Below, one piece after another: positions 26,336-40,630 of a stretch of 64,000 bases of DNA. The position numbers and the translations under genes were made by a program. The DNA is from Cyrtodaria siliqua (Eukaryota; Mollusca; Bivalvia; Adapedonta; Hiatellidae). Below the pieces are notes generated by a model, which saw nothing but the letters and a program-made list of their open reading frames with translations, was not told the DNA's origin and ran no database searches. The stretch's first letter is position 1. Each line of letters starts with the position of its first letter. Where the stretch lies: assembly GCA_037043455.1 (NCBI GenBank), contig JAWPHD010000001.1, forward strand, positions 992,001 through 1,056,000, in the 5' to 3' direction.

Positions 26336-29300
26336 AGACTTAAACACCGAAACAGGAAATGCTAAATTCTTTACAAGTTAAACCGCGAGAAAGGAAACGC
26401 TGATGACTTTACAAGTTAAACAACAAGACAGGGAACGCTGACTATTTTACAAGTCAAACCGCGAGACAGGAAATGCTGATTATTTAATAAGTAAAACCGC
26501 GAGAAACGTACTTCTGAAAGGCTGATTACTTTAAGCGTTTATCCGCAAGACAGGCAATGCTGATTGTTTTACAAGTCAAACTGTGCGAAAGGAACGCTGA
26601 TTGTTTTACAAGTCAAACTGCGCATGAGGAACTGCTGATTTTACATTTTATAAGCTAAACCTCGAGACATGAAATGCTTAATACTTTATACATTACATCA
26701 CGAGACATGAAATGCATAATACTTTACACATTAAATCACGAGACATCATCATGAAGTGAAATGCTGATTATTTTACAAGTTAAACTGCGAGACATGAAAT
26801 GCTGATTACTTTACAAGTTAAATCACGAGACAGGAAATGCTGATTACTTTACAAGTTAAACTGCGAGACATGAAATGCTGATTAGTTTACAAGTTAAATC
26901 ACGAGACATGAAATGCTGATTACTTTACAAGTTAAATCACGAGACAGGAAATGCTGATTACTTTACAAGTTAAACTGCGAGACATGAAATGCTGATTAGT
27001 TTACAAGTTAAATCACGAGACATGAAAGGCTGATTACTTTACAAGTTAAACTGCGAGACATGAAATGCTGATTACTTTACAAGTTAAATCACGAGACATG
27101 AAATGCTTAATACTTTATACATTAAATCACGAGACATGAAATGCTGATTACTTTACAAGTTAAACTGGGAGACATGAAATGCTGATTACTTTACAAGTTA
27201 AACCACAAGACAGGAAATGCTGAATACTTTATACATTAAACCGCGAGACAGGAAATGCTGATCACTTTACAAGTTAAACATCGAGACAGGAAATGCTGAA
27301 TGTTTTACTATATAGATATAAAAATCGAACCGGAAAATTTGAATTCAAAGACGACAGTCAACCACAAACACGCACAGAAACAAAGAACAACAATATATAA
27401 AAATGAATAAAAAGCAAAATAAGACATCACAAACACACAATGGTTGACAATAGGGCTACCGCCTTGGAACGGTCTGTAGCAAAAAAGGCCGCTGGGGGTT
27501 TAAACCAGGTTCTATGGTGCAACAAACCTCACACTTACTCTACTGTCGTCAAAATAAAACGGTACAGTGTAATTAAAGAAATCCCCGCCATGAACTATTA
27601 CAAGTTAAACCTCGAGACAGGAAATGCTTTTTACTTTAGAAGTGTAACCGGGAGAAATGAAATACTGACTGATTTACAAGTTAAACATCGAGGCAGGAAA
27701 TGCTGAATAAGTTACATGTTAAACCGCGAGACAGGAAATGCTGAATACTTTACACGTTATATACGTTAAACCGCGAGACAGGAAATGCTGAATACTTTAT
27801 ACCTTATATACGTTAAACCACGAGGCATGAAATACTGAATACTTTATACTTTATATAAGTTAAACCTCGAGACAGGAAATGCTGAATACTTTATGCATTA
27901 AACCGCGAGACAGGAAATGCTGAATACTTTATACGTTATATAAGTTAAACCACGAGACATGAAATGCTGAATACTTTATACGTTATATACGTTAAACAGG
28001 AAATGCTGAAAACTTTATACTTTATATACGTTAAACCATGAGACATGAAATGCTGAATACTTTATACTTTATATACGTTAAACCGCGAGACAGGAAATGC
28101 TGAATACTTTATGCATTAAACAGTGAGACAGGAAATGCTGAATACTTTATACGTTATATACGTTAAACCGCGAGACAGGAAATGCTGAATACTTTATGCA
28201 TTAAACCGCGAGACAGGAAATGCTGAATACTTTATATGTTATATACGTTAAACCGTGAGACATGAAATGCTGAATACTTTATGCATTAAACCGCGAGACA
28301 GGAAATGCTGAATACTTTATACGTTATATATGTTAAACTGCGAGACATGAAATGCTGAATACTTTATATGTTATATACGTTAAACTGTGAGACAAGAAAT
28401 GCTGAATACCTTATACGTTATATACGTTAAACCGCGAGACATGAAATGCTGAATACTTTATGCATTAAACTGCGAGACAGGAAATGCTGAATATTTTAAA
28501 CGTTATATACATTAAACCGCGAGACAGGAAATGCTGAATACTTTATACGCTATATACGTTAAACCACGAGACAGGAAATGCTGAATACTTTATACGTTAT
28601 ATACGTTAAACCACGAGACATGAAATGCTGAATACTTTATACATTATATACGTTAAACCGCGAGACATGAAATACTGAATACTTTATACGTTATATACGT
28701 TAAACCGCGAGACATGAAATACTGAATACTTTATACGTTATATACGTTAAACCGCGAGACATGAAATGCTGAATACTTTATGCATTAAACCATGAGACAG
28801 GAAATGCTGAATACTTTATACGTTATATACGTTAAACCGCAAGACAGGAAATGCTGAATACTTTATACGTTATATACGTTAAACCACGAGACATGAAATG
28901 CTGACTACTTTATACTTTATATACGTTAAACCGCGAGACAGGAAATGCTGAATACTTTATAGTTATATACGTTAAACCACGAGACATGAAATGCTGAATA
29001 CTTTATACGTTATATACGTTAAACCGCGAGACATGAAATACTGAATACTTTATACGTTATATACATTAAACCGTGAGACATGAAATGCTGAATACTTTAT
29101 GCATTAAACCGCAAGTCAGGAAATGCTGAAAACTTTATACGTTATATACGTTAAACCACGAGACATGGAATGCTGAATAATTTATACTTTATATACGTTA
29201 AACCGCGAGACAGGAAATGCTGAATACTTTATACGTTATATACATTAAACCGCGAGACATGAAATGCTGAATACTTTATGCATTAAACCGTGTGACAGGA

Positions 29301-30780
29301 AATGCTGAATACTTTATACGTTATATACGTTAAACCGCGAGACAGGAAATGCTGAATACTTTATTCGTTATATACGTTAAACCACGAGACATGAAATGCT
29401 GAATACTTTATACGTTATATACGTTAAACCGCGAGACAGGAAATGCTGAATACTTTATACTTTATATACGTTAAACCACGAGACATGAAATACTGAATAC
29501 TTTATACGTTATATACGTTAAACCGCGAGACATGAAATGCTGAATACTTTATGCATTAAACCGCGAGACAGGAAATGCTGAATACTTTTAAAGTTAAACT
29601 GCTAGACATGAAATGCTGAATACTTTACAAGTTAAACCGTGAGACCAGAAAGGCTGATTACTTTACAAGTCAAACCGTGAGATAGGAAATGCTTCTTACT
29701 TTACAAGTTAAACCGCGATACATGAAATGCTGATTACTTTATACGTTAAACCACAAGACAGGAAATGCTGAATACTTTATACGTTAAACCACAAGTCAAG
29801 AAATGCTTATTACTTTATACGTTAAACTACAAGACAGGAAATGCTGATTACTTTATACGTTAAACCACAAGACAGGAAATGCTGATTACTTTATACGTTA
29901 AACTACATGACAGGAAATGCTGCTTACTTTATACATTAAACTGCAAGGCAAGAAATGCTCATTACTTTATACGTTAAACTGCGAGACAGGAAATACTGAT
30001 TGCTTTTGATGTTAAGTAAGATAAAAATATCGGACAGGAAAATCACAAGACAAGAAATGCTGATTACTTTATACGTTAAACCACAAGACAAGACATGCTG
30101 ATTACCTTAAACGTTAAACTGCAAGACAAGAAATCCTGATTACTTCTTACGTTAAACTGCAAGACAGGAAATTCTGATTATTTTATACGTTAAACTGCAA
30201 GACATGAAATGCTGATTACTTTATACGTTAAACTGCAAGACAGGAAATGCTGATTACTTTAAACGTTAAATCGCGAGACAGGAAATGCTGATTGCTTTTG
30301 ATGTTAAGTAAGATAAAAATATCGGACAGGGAAATCAGCATTCAAGGACGACAGTCAGCCACAAAACACAAAATCAAACACGCAAACAGACAAACCGCAA
30401 GGCAGGAAATGCTGATTGCTTTATATGTTTAACCGCCAGACTTGATTTTTTTTTATATTTCTTGAAATGCTGATTACTTTATACGTTAAACCGCGAGACA
30501 GGAAATGCTGATTGCTTTATATGTTAAAACGCAAGACAGGAAATGCTAATTGCTTTATATGTTAAACCGCGAGACAGGAAATGCTGAACACTTTAAACAT
30601 TAAACTGTGAAAATGTTGACTATTTGCAAGTTAAATCGTGAGACAGGAAATGCTGATTGTTTGACAAGATCAAGTGCGAAACAGGAAATTCTTATTACTT
30701 TATAATTTAAATCGCGAGACAGGAAATGCTGATTGCTTGACAAGACAAACCGTAAGACATGCAATTCATAATTTTGATAG
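26336..30780. repeat. Large minisatellite, 38- and 47-bp units, roughly 100 copies
   Basis: All units contain CGAGACAGGAAATGCTGA or a one-base variant. The short unit (38 bp, ...TTACTTTACAAGTTAAAC or ...ATACTTTATGCATTAAAC) dominates 26336-27300 and 29600-30300. A 47-bp form with an extra ACGTTATAT block dominates 27700-29560, often alternating with short units. Interruptions at 27310-27605, 30000-30045 and 30296-30400 are Penelope-like 3' sequence. The core resembles that element's terminal TCGGACAGGGAAATCAGCAT, so the array may have grown from it. No CRISPR-like unique spacers are present. Confidence 0.93.
27310..27605 (-). mobile_element. Penelope-like 3' end inside the minisatellite
   Basis: Begins AGATATAAAAATCGAACCGG and runs through GACGACAGTCAACCACAAAC, GGTTGACAATAGGGCTACCG and CCTTGGAACGGTCTGTAGC to CCCCGCCATGAACTATTACA. 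There it passes straight into minisatellite units. Confidence 0.8.
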
Positions 30781-30839
30781 AGCATCATCAATAAAACTGA
30801 CCAATCAGTGACCAGAAATAAGACCTACCTAATTCATTC

Positions 30840-31086
30840 TGGTAGGTGATAAACTCGGTCTTTATCCTTGATGTTCAACCAAGTTTACTGTTAAAATTAA
30901 GGTATCTACAATGTGGTTCTTTTAAAATCCTGCATATTTCATGCACATTCATGCAAACTGATTCAACATACATATCTTTCAAAATCAAAATCTTGAAAAT
31001 TATCAACTTTTTACTTGGTCAAAGATTTTTATTTTACTATAGAACCTAAGGATAAAAACCGAGTAACACACATTTTATCACCTACT
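30840..31086. mobile_element. Short inverted-repeat element (MITE-like)
   Basis: GTAGGTGATAAA...ACTCGGT...TTTATCCTT near 30841-30871 is mirrored by AAGGATAAAAACCGAGTAAC...TTTATCACCTAC near 31048-31085. The interior has no coding capacity. Confidence 0.65.
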
Positions 31087-31324
31087 GAAAATAAGATAAA
31101 ATCTCAACATCTCCGCAATGAAAAAATATGAATGCTGAATGTTTAACAAGTTAATTAACGCGATAGAAATGCTAATTGTTTGGAAAGTTAAACTTCGGAA
31201 CAGGAAATGTTGATTACTTTACCTAAATCGCGATAAGGAAATGCTGATCGTTTGACAAGTTAAATGGAGTCAGAAAATGATGATTATTTAGTTCAATCAT
31301 GTATATATATATTCCCGTGTAGAA

Positions 31325-31455
31325 CCAGTACTAAGCAAATGCAGATAAAGTGTCTTGCTCAGGGACACAAAATATATGGCCATGGCAGGCATCGAACTAC
31401 GACTTTTCGATCCTGGGTCCAACGCTTTACTAGATCTCAGCTCTCTAATAATTCT
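31325..31455 (-). repeat. tRNA-derived SINE fragment
   Basis: On the minus strand a box A-like GAGAGCTGAGATCTAGTAAA and a box B-like GTAGTTCGATGCCTGCC precede a GTCCCTGAGCAAGACACT body, the standard SINE order. It lies within decayed minisatellite (31120-31570). Confidence 0.6.
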
Positions 31456-31570
31456 GATTGTCAGACAAGACAGAACATCCTAATCATTTTACAAGTAAAA
31501 CGGCGAGACAAGATGATTATTTTATAAGTTTATCCCGGAGACAGGAAATGCTGATGGTTTACAAGTGTAT

Positions 31571-33419
31571 GCAATCAGATGCATAAAGAGAGGAGTTAAA
31601 TATTGATCAATGCAACTAGACATCCGCGTATTTTTAGTTATTTCTGTTCCTGATAAAGGTCCGTTATGGTCACGTGCTGATTATAGTGTCAGAAGTAACG
31701 GGAGATAATTTATAAAGGAATATGATAGTATAATCTATATTCATATCGCAAGGTTACTGCAGTCGGTTTTTGGCATTTCGTTTGACAGTGATGGAATTAA
31801 TACTTTTTGCGAGAATGTATTTGCATAAATTGATTACGTTCAGTGGTAAGTATGCCCACTTTTCGAGTAATACATATCATTGTGTCCTTAAGATATAATC
31901 TTGCCGCACACATTCTTAGGTTTTATAGTACAGACCAGGTCAGTTCGAATGCACAGTATAGGAGCACAATCGTCAACCACAGTAAATAGCAAGCACATTG
32001 AATTTACATATTCAGTCTGATGAATTACCCAAACCAACATATAATGTTGACATAGAACTGTAATACGTTGCGTCGCCTCAATAATTGATAATATGTGGCC
32101 GCCAGCATGCACGTATGGCACGGAGATATTTTATTGTGTGAGTGCCATTCATGTGTTATACAAAAACATACGTGCCTTCGGGTGAATAATTAGTTTGATA
32201 TGATTCGCATTTACTTAATTAACATGGCAGTACACTCATCGCTGAGCATTTTATCAATGTCGCATGTCACGTACATGTGTTTGCGTTTTAGTGCCAGTCT
32301 ATCTATTGACTTCCGATTAAGGTACTCTGTTTATTATTCGAACGCACAAAAGCGGTGGAACCAAAATACCAGGAAGAAAACAATGTATAAATCGGCATCT
32401 TGTATCAGTTACCCAGGTATAGTCGAACACTGGTGTTTATCCATCTATGTCTGATGGTGAGTTTACATTAAATAAATGATTTTGATGAACACGCATCGAT
32501 CTGGTTTATTCTTGGATATAACTTGTATTATTAATAATAACGTTAACGTTTCCATAACAGTACACCCTGCCAGAGAATAATCGTACAAAGCAAACAAATC
32601 TGCTGTATGTAATATAAGGCATCGCTGTGCCTATTCAAATAACGTGTTCTTTTGTTATTTTTGGCTTGCCTCTAAGGAGTCTAACCATTATAGTAAGCCT
32701 GGTTTGTGCAATCAATAACACGTCTGGTTCACTTCCCAGGCAAGCCGTTACCTTTAAAATCAAGCTTTATTTAATGGCATAGGACATCAATGTCCGGTAA
32801 ATCACAGGATTTCTATATCTAAACACTATTGAAGTTAACACAACTATGGACACTATTCAAGATAGTTCCTAATTGCAGTGAGTAAGCACATAACATGCAA
32901 AATATGCCTTGAACATCAGCGTACATTATACTACTTTAGTGTGTATATATAGTTTGATTATCATAAATAAATATACAATCAGTCAACAATGAGAAAAATG
33001 GTCCTGTAGAAATCACAGCATCCAAACTATTGTAGACAGGGTTACAGACTTGGAACCGTCAGTAGACAATATAGCCAACTGGTTAGGTTAAATCGATTTA
33101 AAAGTACACAACCTCGCTATCACACGCCTACAAGCCTATTTCAAATTAAATGTACATCTTCTACAGTAGACATAATTGTCTTGTAATTGGCAATGCTCCA
33201 GATAAGCACTATTTAGGGGTATTTCTGCATTCGAGTTTTGTAAATAAACATTGAAAAGGTAAATTAGGATTGAGGTCAGTACACAAATGGCATATTTGTT
33301 AGTAAAAAGAAAGACAACCATGACATTTACTCTTCAAACTTTAAAATCGGCATTGCAGTTTACTTTAAGTGCGTGAAATACCTATTGACAGGACAGTTTA
33401 TCTGTCTGAAATATCATTT
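31571..33419. other. Apparently unique sequence, no gene recognised
   Basis: Short open frames only (up to 84 codons) without domain signals. No repeat shared with the rest of the window was noticed. Confidence 0.5.
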
Positions 33420-33860
33420 CGCTTAAAAAGATAAAAATGTTGACAAAACTAGATAGAAACATCGAACAGGAAAAGTAGCATTCAAGGACGACAGTCAACC
33501 ACAAACCCACACAGAAATAAAGCACGACTTTAAAGTTGAATAAAAGGCAAGATAAGACACAAAATGCTTGCTAATAGGGTTACAGCCTTGGAACGGTCAG
33601 TGGCAAAAAGCCGCTGGGGTATTAAACCGGGTTGCATAGTGCACCAAACCTCACTCTTACCGTATTGCCATCCCAATAAACGGGACAGTGTAAATAAAGA
33701 TATACCCGCCAGGTTTAAATCTCTAACAAACAAGGCAGCATTAGAAGGCAATATAAGTAAAACATAAATATTCGTGTATATATATAATATAAAAAACGAA
33801 AGCCTAGAAAGCTACAAAGTAAGTACTCAATGACTTGGCAGAAGCCAGAACAAGTAATTT
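33420..33860 (-). mobile_element. Penelope-like 3' end; contains duplication breakpoint
   Basis: Carries the blocks AAGGACGACAGTCAACCACA, CCTTGGAACGGTCAGTGGC, CAAACCTCACTCTTACC and ACTCAATGACTTGGCAGAAG. The left breakpoint of the 10-kb duplication (33813) lies inside it. Confidence 0.8.
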
Positions 33861-35856
33861 TGATCCTAACCAATATGCTCCATATAACAAATATATAACG
33901 GATACATTAACAAATAACGAAATTAGCCAACTATGGACAATATGAACAAGATAGAAGTATAGGAAGGAAATCTTCACCATTAAGAAACCGAAAGGGAGGG
34001 AGCGTAACGTAGACTTCATAGACTCTGTCCGACTAAGTGTTTGCCATAGCTTTATCTATATTATCTATATTGGTCTCTCTTCAAACCAAGAAGAGCGATG
34101 GTTGTAAATTCTTCATGAATACATGTATCCAATATTTGAAATTCTGGGCCATCTGATTGGCTTAAATTGTAGGGTAAACATAAATTATTTCTTACAGTGC
34201 GGCGAACACTTTAATTTCCAAATATGTATCATGCTTGGGCTGCACTATACTAGTATGATTGTTTTTATGTTAATATATGTTTCATCAAACAAAGTCCAAA
34301 TAAAAAGTTTATATGTAATAATAAGAACATTTCCTTTTGTCACATGTGTAATGTATCAAAAATAACGTGTCGACCAACAATTATGCATATATCTCCGAAA
34401 GGCCGTATATATATATATTAAAGTTATGTATATGTCGGCATTCGACTAAATGTTTTTCCGATGACAATAGCATGTATTTAAGACACAGTAATGCATTTAT
34501 GAAATGGAAATACGGTTAAATATATATTTAGGACAGAAAAAGACAAATTTAATTGATAGTGTTTTGTTGAATATAACGATGTTGAAAATTAACTAAATCC
34601 CGAATACGCTATACATATATCCTATTGATATGTGCAAAATCATTGGGAAAACCATATCAAAAATACAACTAGGAATTGAAGTTGTAATGCATGCTTATCA
34701 TCGTCAACTACATGATTCACAGTCTGTTAACCATAGACAAATACAAAACCCATATAAGAATCAGCTGCCGAAAAGACTTCTTGAAGATAGTAAATACCAG
34801 ACCCTTAACACATGTTATACTCTAATCTCATTTTATTGGATGACCAATATGTCCAGAAGTTCATGTTATTTCGGTTACGTGAATCGGTGCAGATATGATT
34901 CCCGTGGAATAACAGGGGGATATTATATTCCCGCATAGGATAATGAGCTCATGAAAGCAATTTACGCTGATCTATGTTAAGCACTACTAGTAATTGGCAT
35001 TTAGGGTAAAGTGTGTTATTTCACAGAAAAATAACAGCCATCAATAGATGTAATGATAACGGTATTAGTGTACATTAAACTAGACTTTGGGGTAATTGAA
35101 CGAGTTAATCGTCATTCACAACTTCGAATCAGTATACAGGACAACTGAACATCTTAATCAAAATACTTTTATTGTGGAAGTGAAAATCACGATTATTGCA
35201 AATTGTAATAATGTTGGTGAAAAATATCCAAGTTACATGTGCTAGAAATACGTGCAGGGCTATATAGCATCAGAACATTTCAGAGAAAACGGCAGATCCG
35301 TATTTATATTTGATAAAATAATGTCATGTTCTTTTTTAAATTATTTTTTATTATTTGTTAAAGTTTCAGATAGTATACTCCAGCCACACTCTCTTCTCAT
35401 GTCTATCAAGAAAATTGTTTACCATATACTAGGTAAATTATATCCAGGGTTTTGGTAAAATAAATATCTTTACAATTATCAATGAAGGCATAATATAATT
35501 GAAATGATACAGCTTAATATTTAAAGATTGTGTAAATGTCTTCTCATTGTTTAAAGGGACACATGGCAAAAAGGCATCTACATTGTATAAACGCCTTCGA
35601 AAAGTGTAAAGAAGAAAACCCTCCACATGTATACAGTTCTTTCATTATGATATATGCATTGTTTATTTTGAAAATTGGTTCGTATACTCTCCTAATATAC
35701 AAAACAGATGCATATTTACATTTATTTATATATGGTTTATTGAGGGGTGCCCCCACCCCGATCCTTACATACCTATCACCATCATCACAATTAATTTGGT
35801 GATCGAAATATAAAAAATGAAAATTGTATACCACAAAATAATCATACAAACAACCA

Positions 35857-36090
35857 ATATATACTGAACCAAAATGCTAACGCACCAGTCGACAATACTT
35901 CTAATGTATGAACTTATTATATGTCGACTGGTACCGTTGGTGATTTAAAAAAAATATTTTAATTTACAGTCGTTATTGACAAAATATTTTTCTCGTTCAG
36001 ATTGAAATTTGTTTTGATTTATTGATTGTTATTATTGAGATATTAAAGGTATTGTCTGCTGGTGTGTTAACTGTTTGGTTCGGTATATAT
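35857..36090. mobile_element. MITE, ~234 bp (second copy 45949-46182)
   Basis: Imperfect terminal inverted repeats of about 40 bp: ATATACTGAACCAAAATGCT... against ...TGTTTGGTTCGGTATATAT. An internal perfect stem, ACCAGTCGACA/TGTCGACTGGT (35884-35932), lies near the left end. Confidence 0.65.
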
Positions 36091-37187
36091 ACAAATTCAT
36101 AAATACCCAGTTACATTATATTACTATTATTAAGCTGCAATCATACCAACATGAAATCGTTTCCACATTCCATGGGATGGCTTTTAAGATGGTATTTGTA
36201 AGAATATCTAATGCTGGGGACTGTTATAGTTTCCCTGGTGTATGTTGCTTTAATTTGCCTGTTAACAATCCTACTGCGAAACATGTGCCATAATCGGATG
36301 TTTTCGTATCTAGAGTATGTGTTGTTATTTTCTATCCAATTTACCTCCTTATTCCAAAGTTGTTTATTATAACACGATCGTGTCCTTGGTGTTGAGAGCA
36401 ATTCCATAAATAATTAATCGCAGTAAAAGGCAAGGGACTTAAACATGTGTGTATAATATATCTCGGTCAATTTTCATAGCTACACGTGCTGTTTAGATTC
36501 GTGAAATTAGACAACTGCAAGATATTATGGCAGACGTAATGTTGAAAGATAAAATGAGATTATTGTCAAGGACATACATATATACCAAATCGACTATACA
36601 ACTATACAAAGAATAGTCTCTCCCTCAAACTATAAGTCAAGTACGCAATATTTTGCTGATTTGCAAACCACAGAATTTTGTTTCAAATAAATCGCTCTTT
36701 ATTAGATCATTCAAAAATGTCAGTTCGTGTATAATCAAAACTGACTTTCAGAATGGTCAAGTATAAAATCATCAATTCCTTATCAATACATAGCGGAACT
36801 AAACGAAGGGAGATAAACAATACCTTTGGCCAGAAACAACATAATAAATGGGGAAAAGAACAATAGAAAAAGATAAAGCCTAGTAAAATAAATATAACGC
36901 ATACAGCGGTCACCTATAAAATTGAGAAAAGCATTACGTGGCGGCCGAGTATTAACTGTCATACTCCATCCAACCCCTTCTCCAAGAAGGAAAAACGGGG
37001 TTGGCGGGGTATGAAAAAATAACTTAATTTCGGCTTAAAAAGTTTGCATATTGTAAAATTAAATTATTTAAACGGTAATTTAAACAGGTTATCGCTTTTT
37101 TCAATGAAATGAATATGTTTTTAAACATATTTGATTGTCGAAATATCCGTCATAAGATTCTGCTAATATAAGCTTTCTCATCGCTTA

Positions 37188-37545
37188 ATGGAATTAAGGC
37201 GGAACCACGTAATGGTAGATATAAAGGTCGAAAGGAAATATAGCATAGAATACAGACAAACAAATACAATATTAACACAAACAACAATTGTAATGTTAAT
37301 GCGACATTACAATCACAAACGGGTTGACAATATGCCTATTGGAACGGTCGGTATCAAAATGACCACGAGGGGGTTAAACCAGGTTTGAGGGTGCACCAAA
37401 GCTCATTCTTAACATATTTCATCCCAATGAAACGAGATAAAAATGTAAATAAAGATATTCCGCCTGGTTATAATCTCTAACAAACAAGGCAGCAGTGATA
37501 GACAATATAAGTAATAAGTATAACACATAAATGATCATGAATATA
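37188..37545 (-). mobile_element. Penelope-like 3' end fragment
   Basis: Blocks GTAGATATAAAGGTCGAAAG, GGTTGACAATATGCCTATTG, GGAACGGTCGGTATC and ACAAACAAGGCAGCAGTGAT. Degenerate. Repeated at 47281-47638. Confidence 0.7.
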
Positions 37546-38099
37546 AAAAAGGCCTAGTAAGACACAAAACAAAACTCAATGACTCAATGTTTGAAACAGC
37601 GGTCAGTTCTAACACTGAGAGACTCAGTCTACACATTCGAGTACCAATTATCGCTAGGGCGTTCCGTATGGTAACAAATATGGCAAAGACATAAAATCTT
37701 CATTTTGGTTCACTTAAAATCTAAACAGTTGCAATGGATATATATCAAAATGTGTATTTTATATTGGTTCACCTTTTCGGCCTATTTTGACATCCTTATC
37801 GTCATTTTCGACACATAATAGTTTCAGCTCTCTAGACAGTCGGTCATCAGAAAGAGAACCAGTGTATCAAAATGTAAAACAAAACCAAATTAAAATCTCT
37901 AAATTTAATTGCCTAATCCTTAAATAAAGAAGCTTAGAAAGATAACACCTTCATCTTAATTTCACCTTCACTTTTTATTGTGTTCTTTCTGGTTTTCTTT
38001 CCATCTTTTAGATACTCACAACCACACGGCGCGCACTTATGCCCTGCACATAATCTTCGAAAGTGGGTTTGCAGTATACATAGATAGATAGATATATAC

Positions 38100-38345
38100 T
38101 AAAATATGCAGGAAAGTAGATATAAAAGTCGAACAGAATGTAGCATTCAAGGACCATAATCAACCACTAACACGCACAGAAACAAACCATAGTTACATAG
38201 ACGAATAAAAGGCAAGATATGACATCAACAACATAATAGGGTTGCCAATAGGACTACGCCTTGGAACGGTCAGTGGCAAGAAAATCCAGTGGAAGTGTAA
38301 ACCGGGTTCTAGGGTGCACCAAACCTCACTCTAAAAGCATGTTTG
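38100..38345 (-). mobile_element. Penelope-like 3' end fragment
   Basis: Blocks AGATATAAAAGTCGAACAGA, AATAGGACTACGCCTTGGAA and GGGTGCACCAAACCTCACTC. Repeated at 48193-48438. Confidence 0.7.
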
Positions 38346-39244
38346 AAACAATAGTCAGCTCTAAAACTGAGAAACTAGACAACAAACACAAATAGGAGTA
38401 ATACTTATCTCTAGGCCCTTCTGTATAGAAAAATATATGGCAACACATAAACTGTTTATTTTGGTTCACTTAAATCTAAACAGTTTCAATGGAAATATAT
38501 CAAAAATGTCTACGTATATACAAAGAAACATTGTTTATTCAATTTGTTTTGAATGCGGAGGTTATCAAACCATTATGGAAATATCAAATGATCGATTGGG
38601 AAAAGGAAAATAAGGCGGCAATACATTTTTATTTTATGTCACTTTGGTCATGCCCGCTACACACTTCCTTTAACGTCTGTACCTTTCTTGTATTTGCTTT
38701 GGACAAGGCAGATAACTAATGCTTAGATGACACCCGTATCAGGCTATAAAGGACATTAGTGTGTGTTGGATGAAAGTCCTTTGGATAGATAACTATGGAT
38801 TAGATGACAACTGTATCAGGTTATAATGGACACGGTTGTGTGTTGATTGCGGTCTCTTGCGGTTTATGTATGACACGCCTTTCATACCGTAAGAACATGT
38901 ACAATTAAATTGAGCTCTAAAGACGATAATATTGGCATACCATGTGTCTGCATGTAGCACACGTTTCTAGATAGGAACTGTCCAGGATGCTTATGATTGC
39001 TTATATATAGGCATAATTTAAATATTAATTAAAGTGCATGTATAATAAATGTTCTCTAATCTGATTGATATATAAATATGATTATAGTGAAGTGAAACTC
39101 TTGCATAAAGTAACGTAATGTTGATTGTTACAAACTGTTTATTGTACGATCTGACAGGTGGATCCATCTTCGACCAAGCACGTCTATGACGGCGAAATGC
39201 ACGGCTTTCTTACGGAAAAGATAATTTTTAAAATAACTGTTTCC

Positions 39245-39385
39245 CATTTGTAATGAATTCAAGGACGACAGTCAACTAAAACACAAATAGAGACAAAGAA
39301 TAACTTTAAAGATGAATAAAAGGCAAGATAAGACATCACAATACAAAAGGGTTGACAACAGAGCTACCGCCTCGGAAGTCGAATA
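39245..39385 (-). mobile_element. Penelope-like 3' end fragment
   Basis: AAGGACGACAGTCAACTAAA through GGGTTGACAACAGAGCTACC; truncated after CGCCTCGGAA. Repeated at 49338-49478. Confidence 0.65.
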
Positions 39386-39917
39386 CGAAATGTAACCAAG
39401 TTGATTGATCAGTAAGTAATATCATTTCGGAACTTACTAATGCAAAATGTTGCGTAATAATCAATGGCAGAATAATGCATTAGTAATGTCAATGTCAATA
39501 ATTTGCTTCTTATATTCATGAAGGATCCATCAGACAATGTTGAAATCTAGTTAAAGTTCATGCAATACTGCACCTTCTGACAAATAGGTAAATTATGGAT
39601 GCAGACCAATACTTTAGGAACATATAGCAGACACTACAGACCATTAACAATACTTGCTTAGTACATGTTAACATATTGATATCCCTTAAAAACGGTACAT
39701 CGGATTTGTTTTATTAGATCCAAAACTAAAAACATTTAAAAATGTTCCAATTCATGATAAAAAAATATCATGTCAGTCAAAACTCTTGTATGGTGTTATC
39801 ACCACGTTGTTCAAGTGATAACTTTGATTTATCCATATAATTTATTTTATATGTAATTGTTGTTGTTTTATTGGTTGGCTATGTTCTGTGAAAGCTTTTA
39901 TTTCTTTTCGACTTGAA

Positions 39918-40360
39918 GGACTCACACCACTATTATCTCCCTTGAATACTTGTGCCCTACAGATGAAGGTGGTAGATAAAAAAAAACAAGTTCGCTTTTC
40001 TACATTTTACAGGATACATTGATTTATCTTTACCAGGTTCTAAATCTACAGCATTTTAGGAAGAGATCACAGAAAAATGCATGTTGATATAAGATTTCTA
40101 GCTAATTCTGCCTCATTTTACACATCATGGGTCTAATCACCACGGGTTGTATTTTTGTCTAAATTTTGATAGATGTCACGCAAACATGAAATTAAAAAAA
40201 GTTCAATCTCGTAAATATTTGTTAAATGTGTTTTAAATTGCAGATATTGGATCAATGAAGCATTTAAGCATACATGCATGTTGTAAAATCTGTTTATCTC
40301 TATGCCACGAACAAAAACATTACAATGGGACCATATGGAAAATTAATTGTGGTGTGAGAC
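39918..40360. mobile_element. MITE of ~443 bp, first of a related pair
   Basis: Starts GACTCACACCACTATTATCT and ends AATTAATTGTGGTGTGAGAC, giving a ~12-bp terminal inverted repeat. A related element lies at 40631-41076. Repeated at 50011-50453. Confidence 0.6.
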
Positions 40361-40630
40361 GTGAATACCTACTTTTGTACATGGATGATGACAGGAACAG
40401 ACATTTAGATGCAGACTGACATAAACATGCATGAAGAAGGTGGATTATGGCATAAACAAACGCGTACATGTAGATGGACGAATGCATACAAAGATGTGTA
40501 TATAGAAAACATGAGATATAGGGTCCTATAGAAACCACAGCGTCCGAACGCAATGGCATCGTAGGTCCGCACTTGCAGATGGATGGACACTTTTTATATT
40601 GAATAGGCACATTATTATCACGCATTTTTA

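Noticed and set aside
26336..30780. CRISPR-like look of regular repeats
   Set aside because: There are no unique spacers: the sequence between CGAGACAGGAAATGCTGA cores is itself repeated, and the context is eukaryotic.
34123..36407. Short ORFs of 60-102 codons, each found twice 10,092 bp apart
   Set aside because: Recurrence comes from the segmental duplication, not from selection. No domains, and AT-rich composition.
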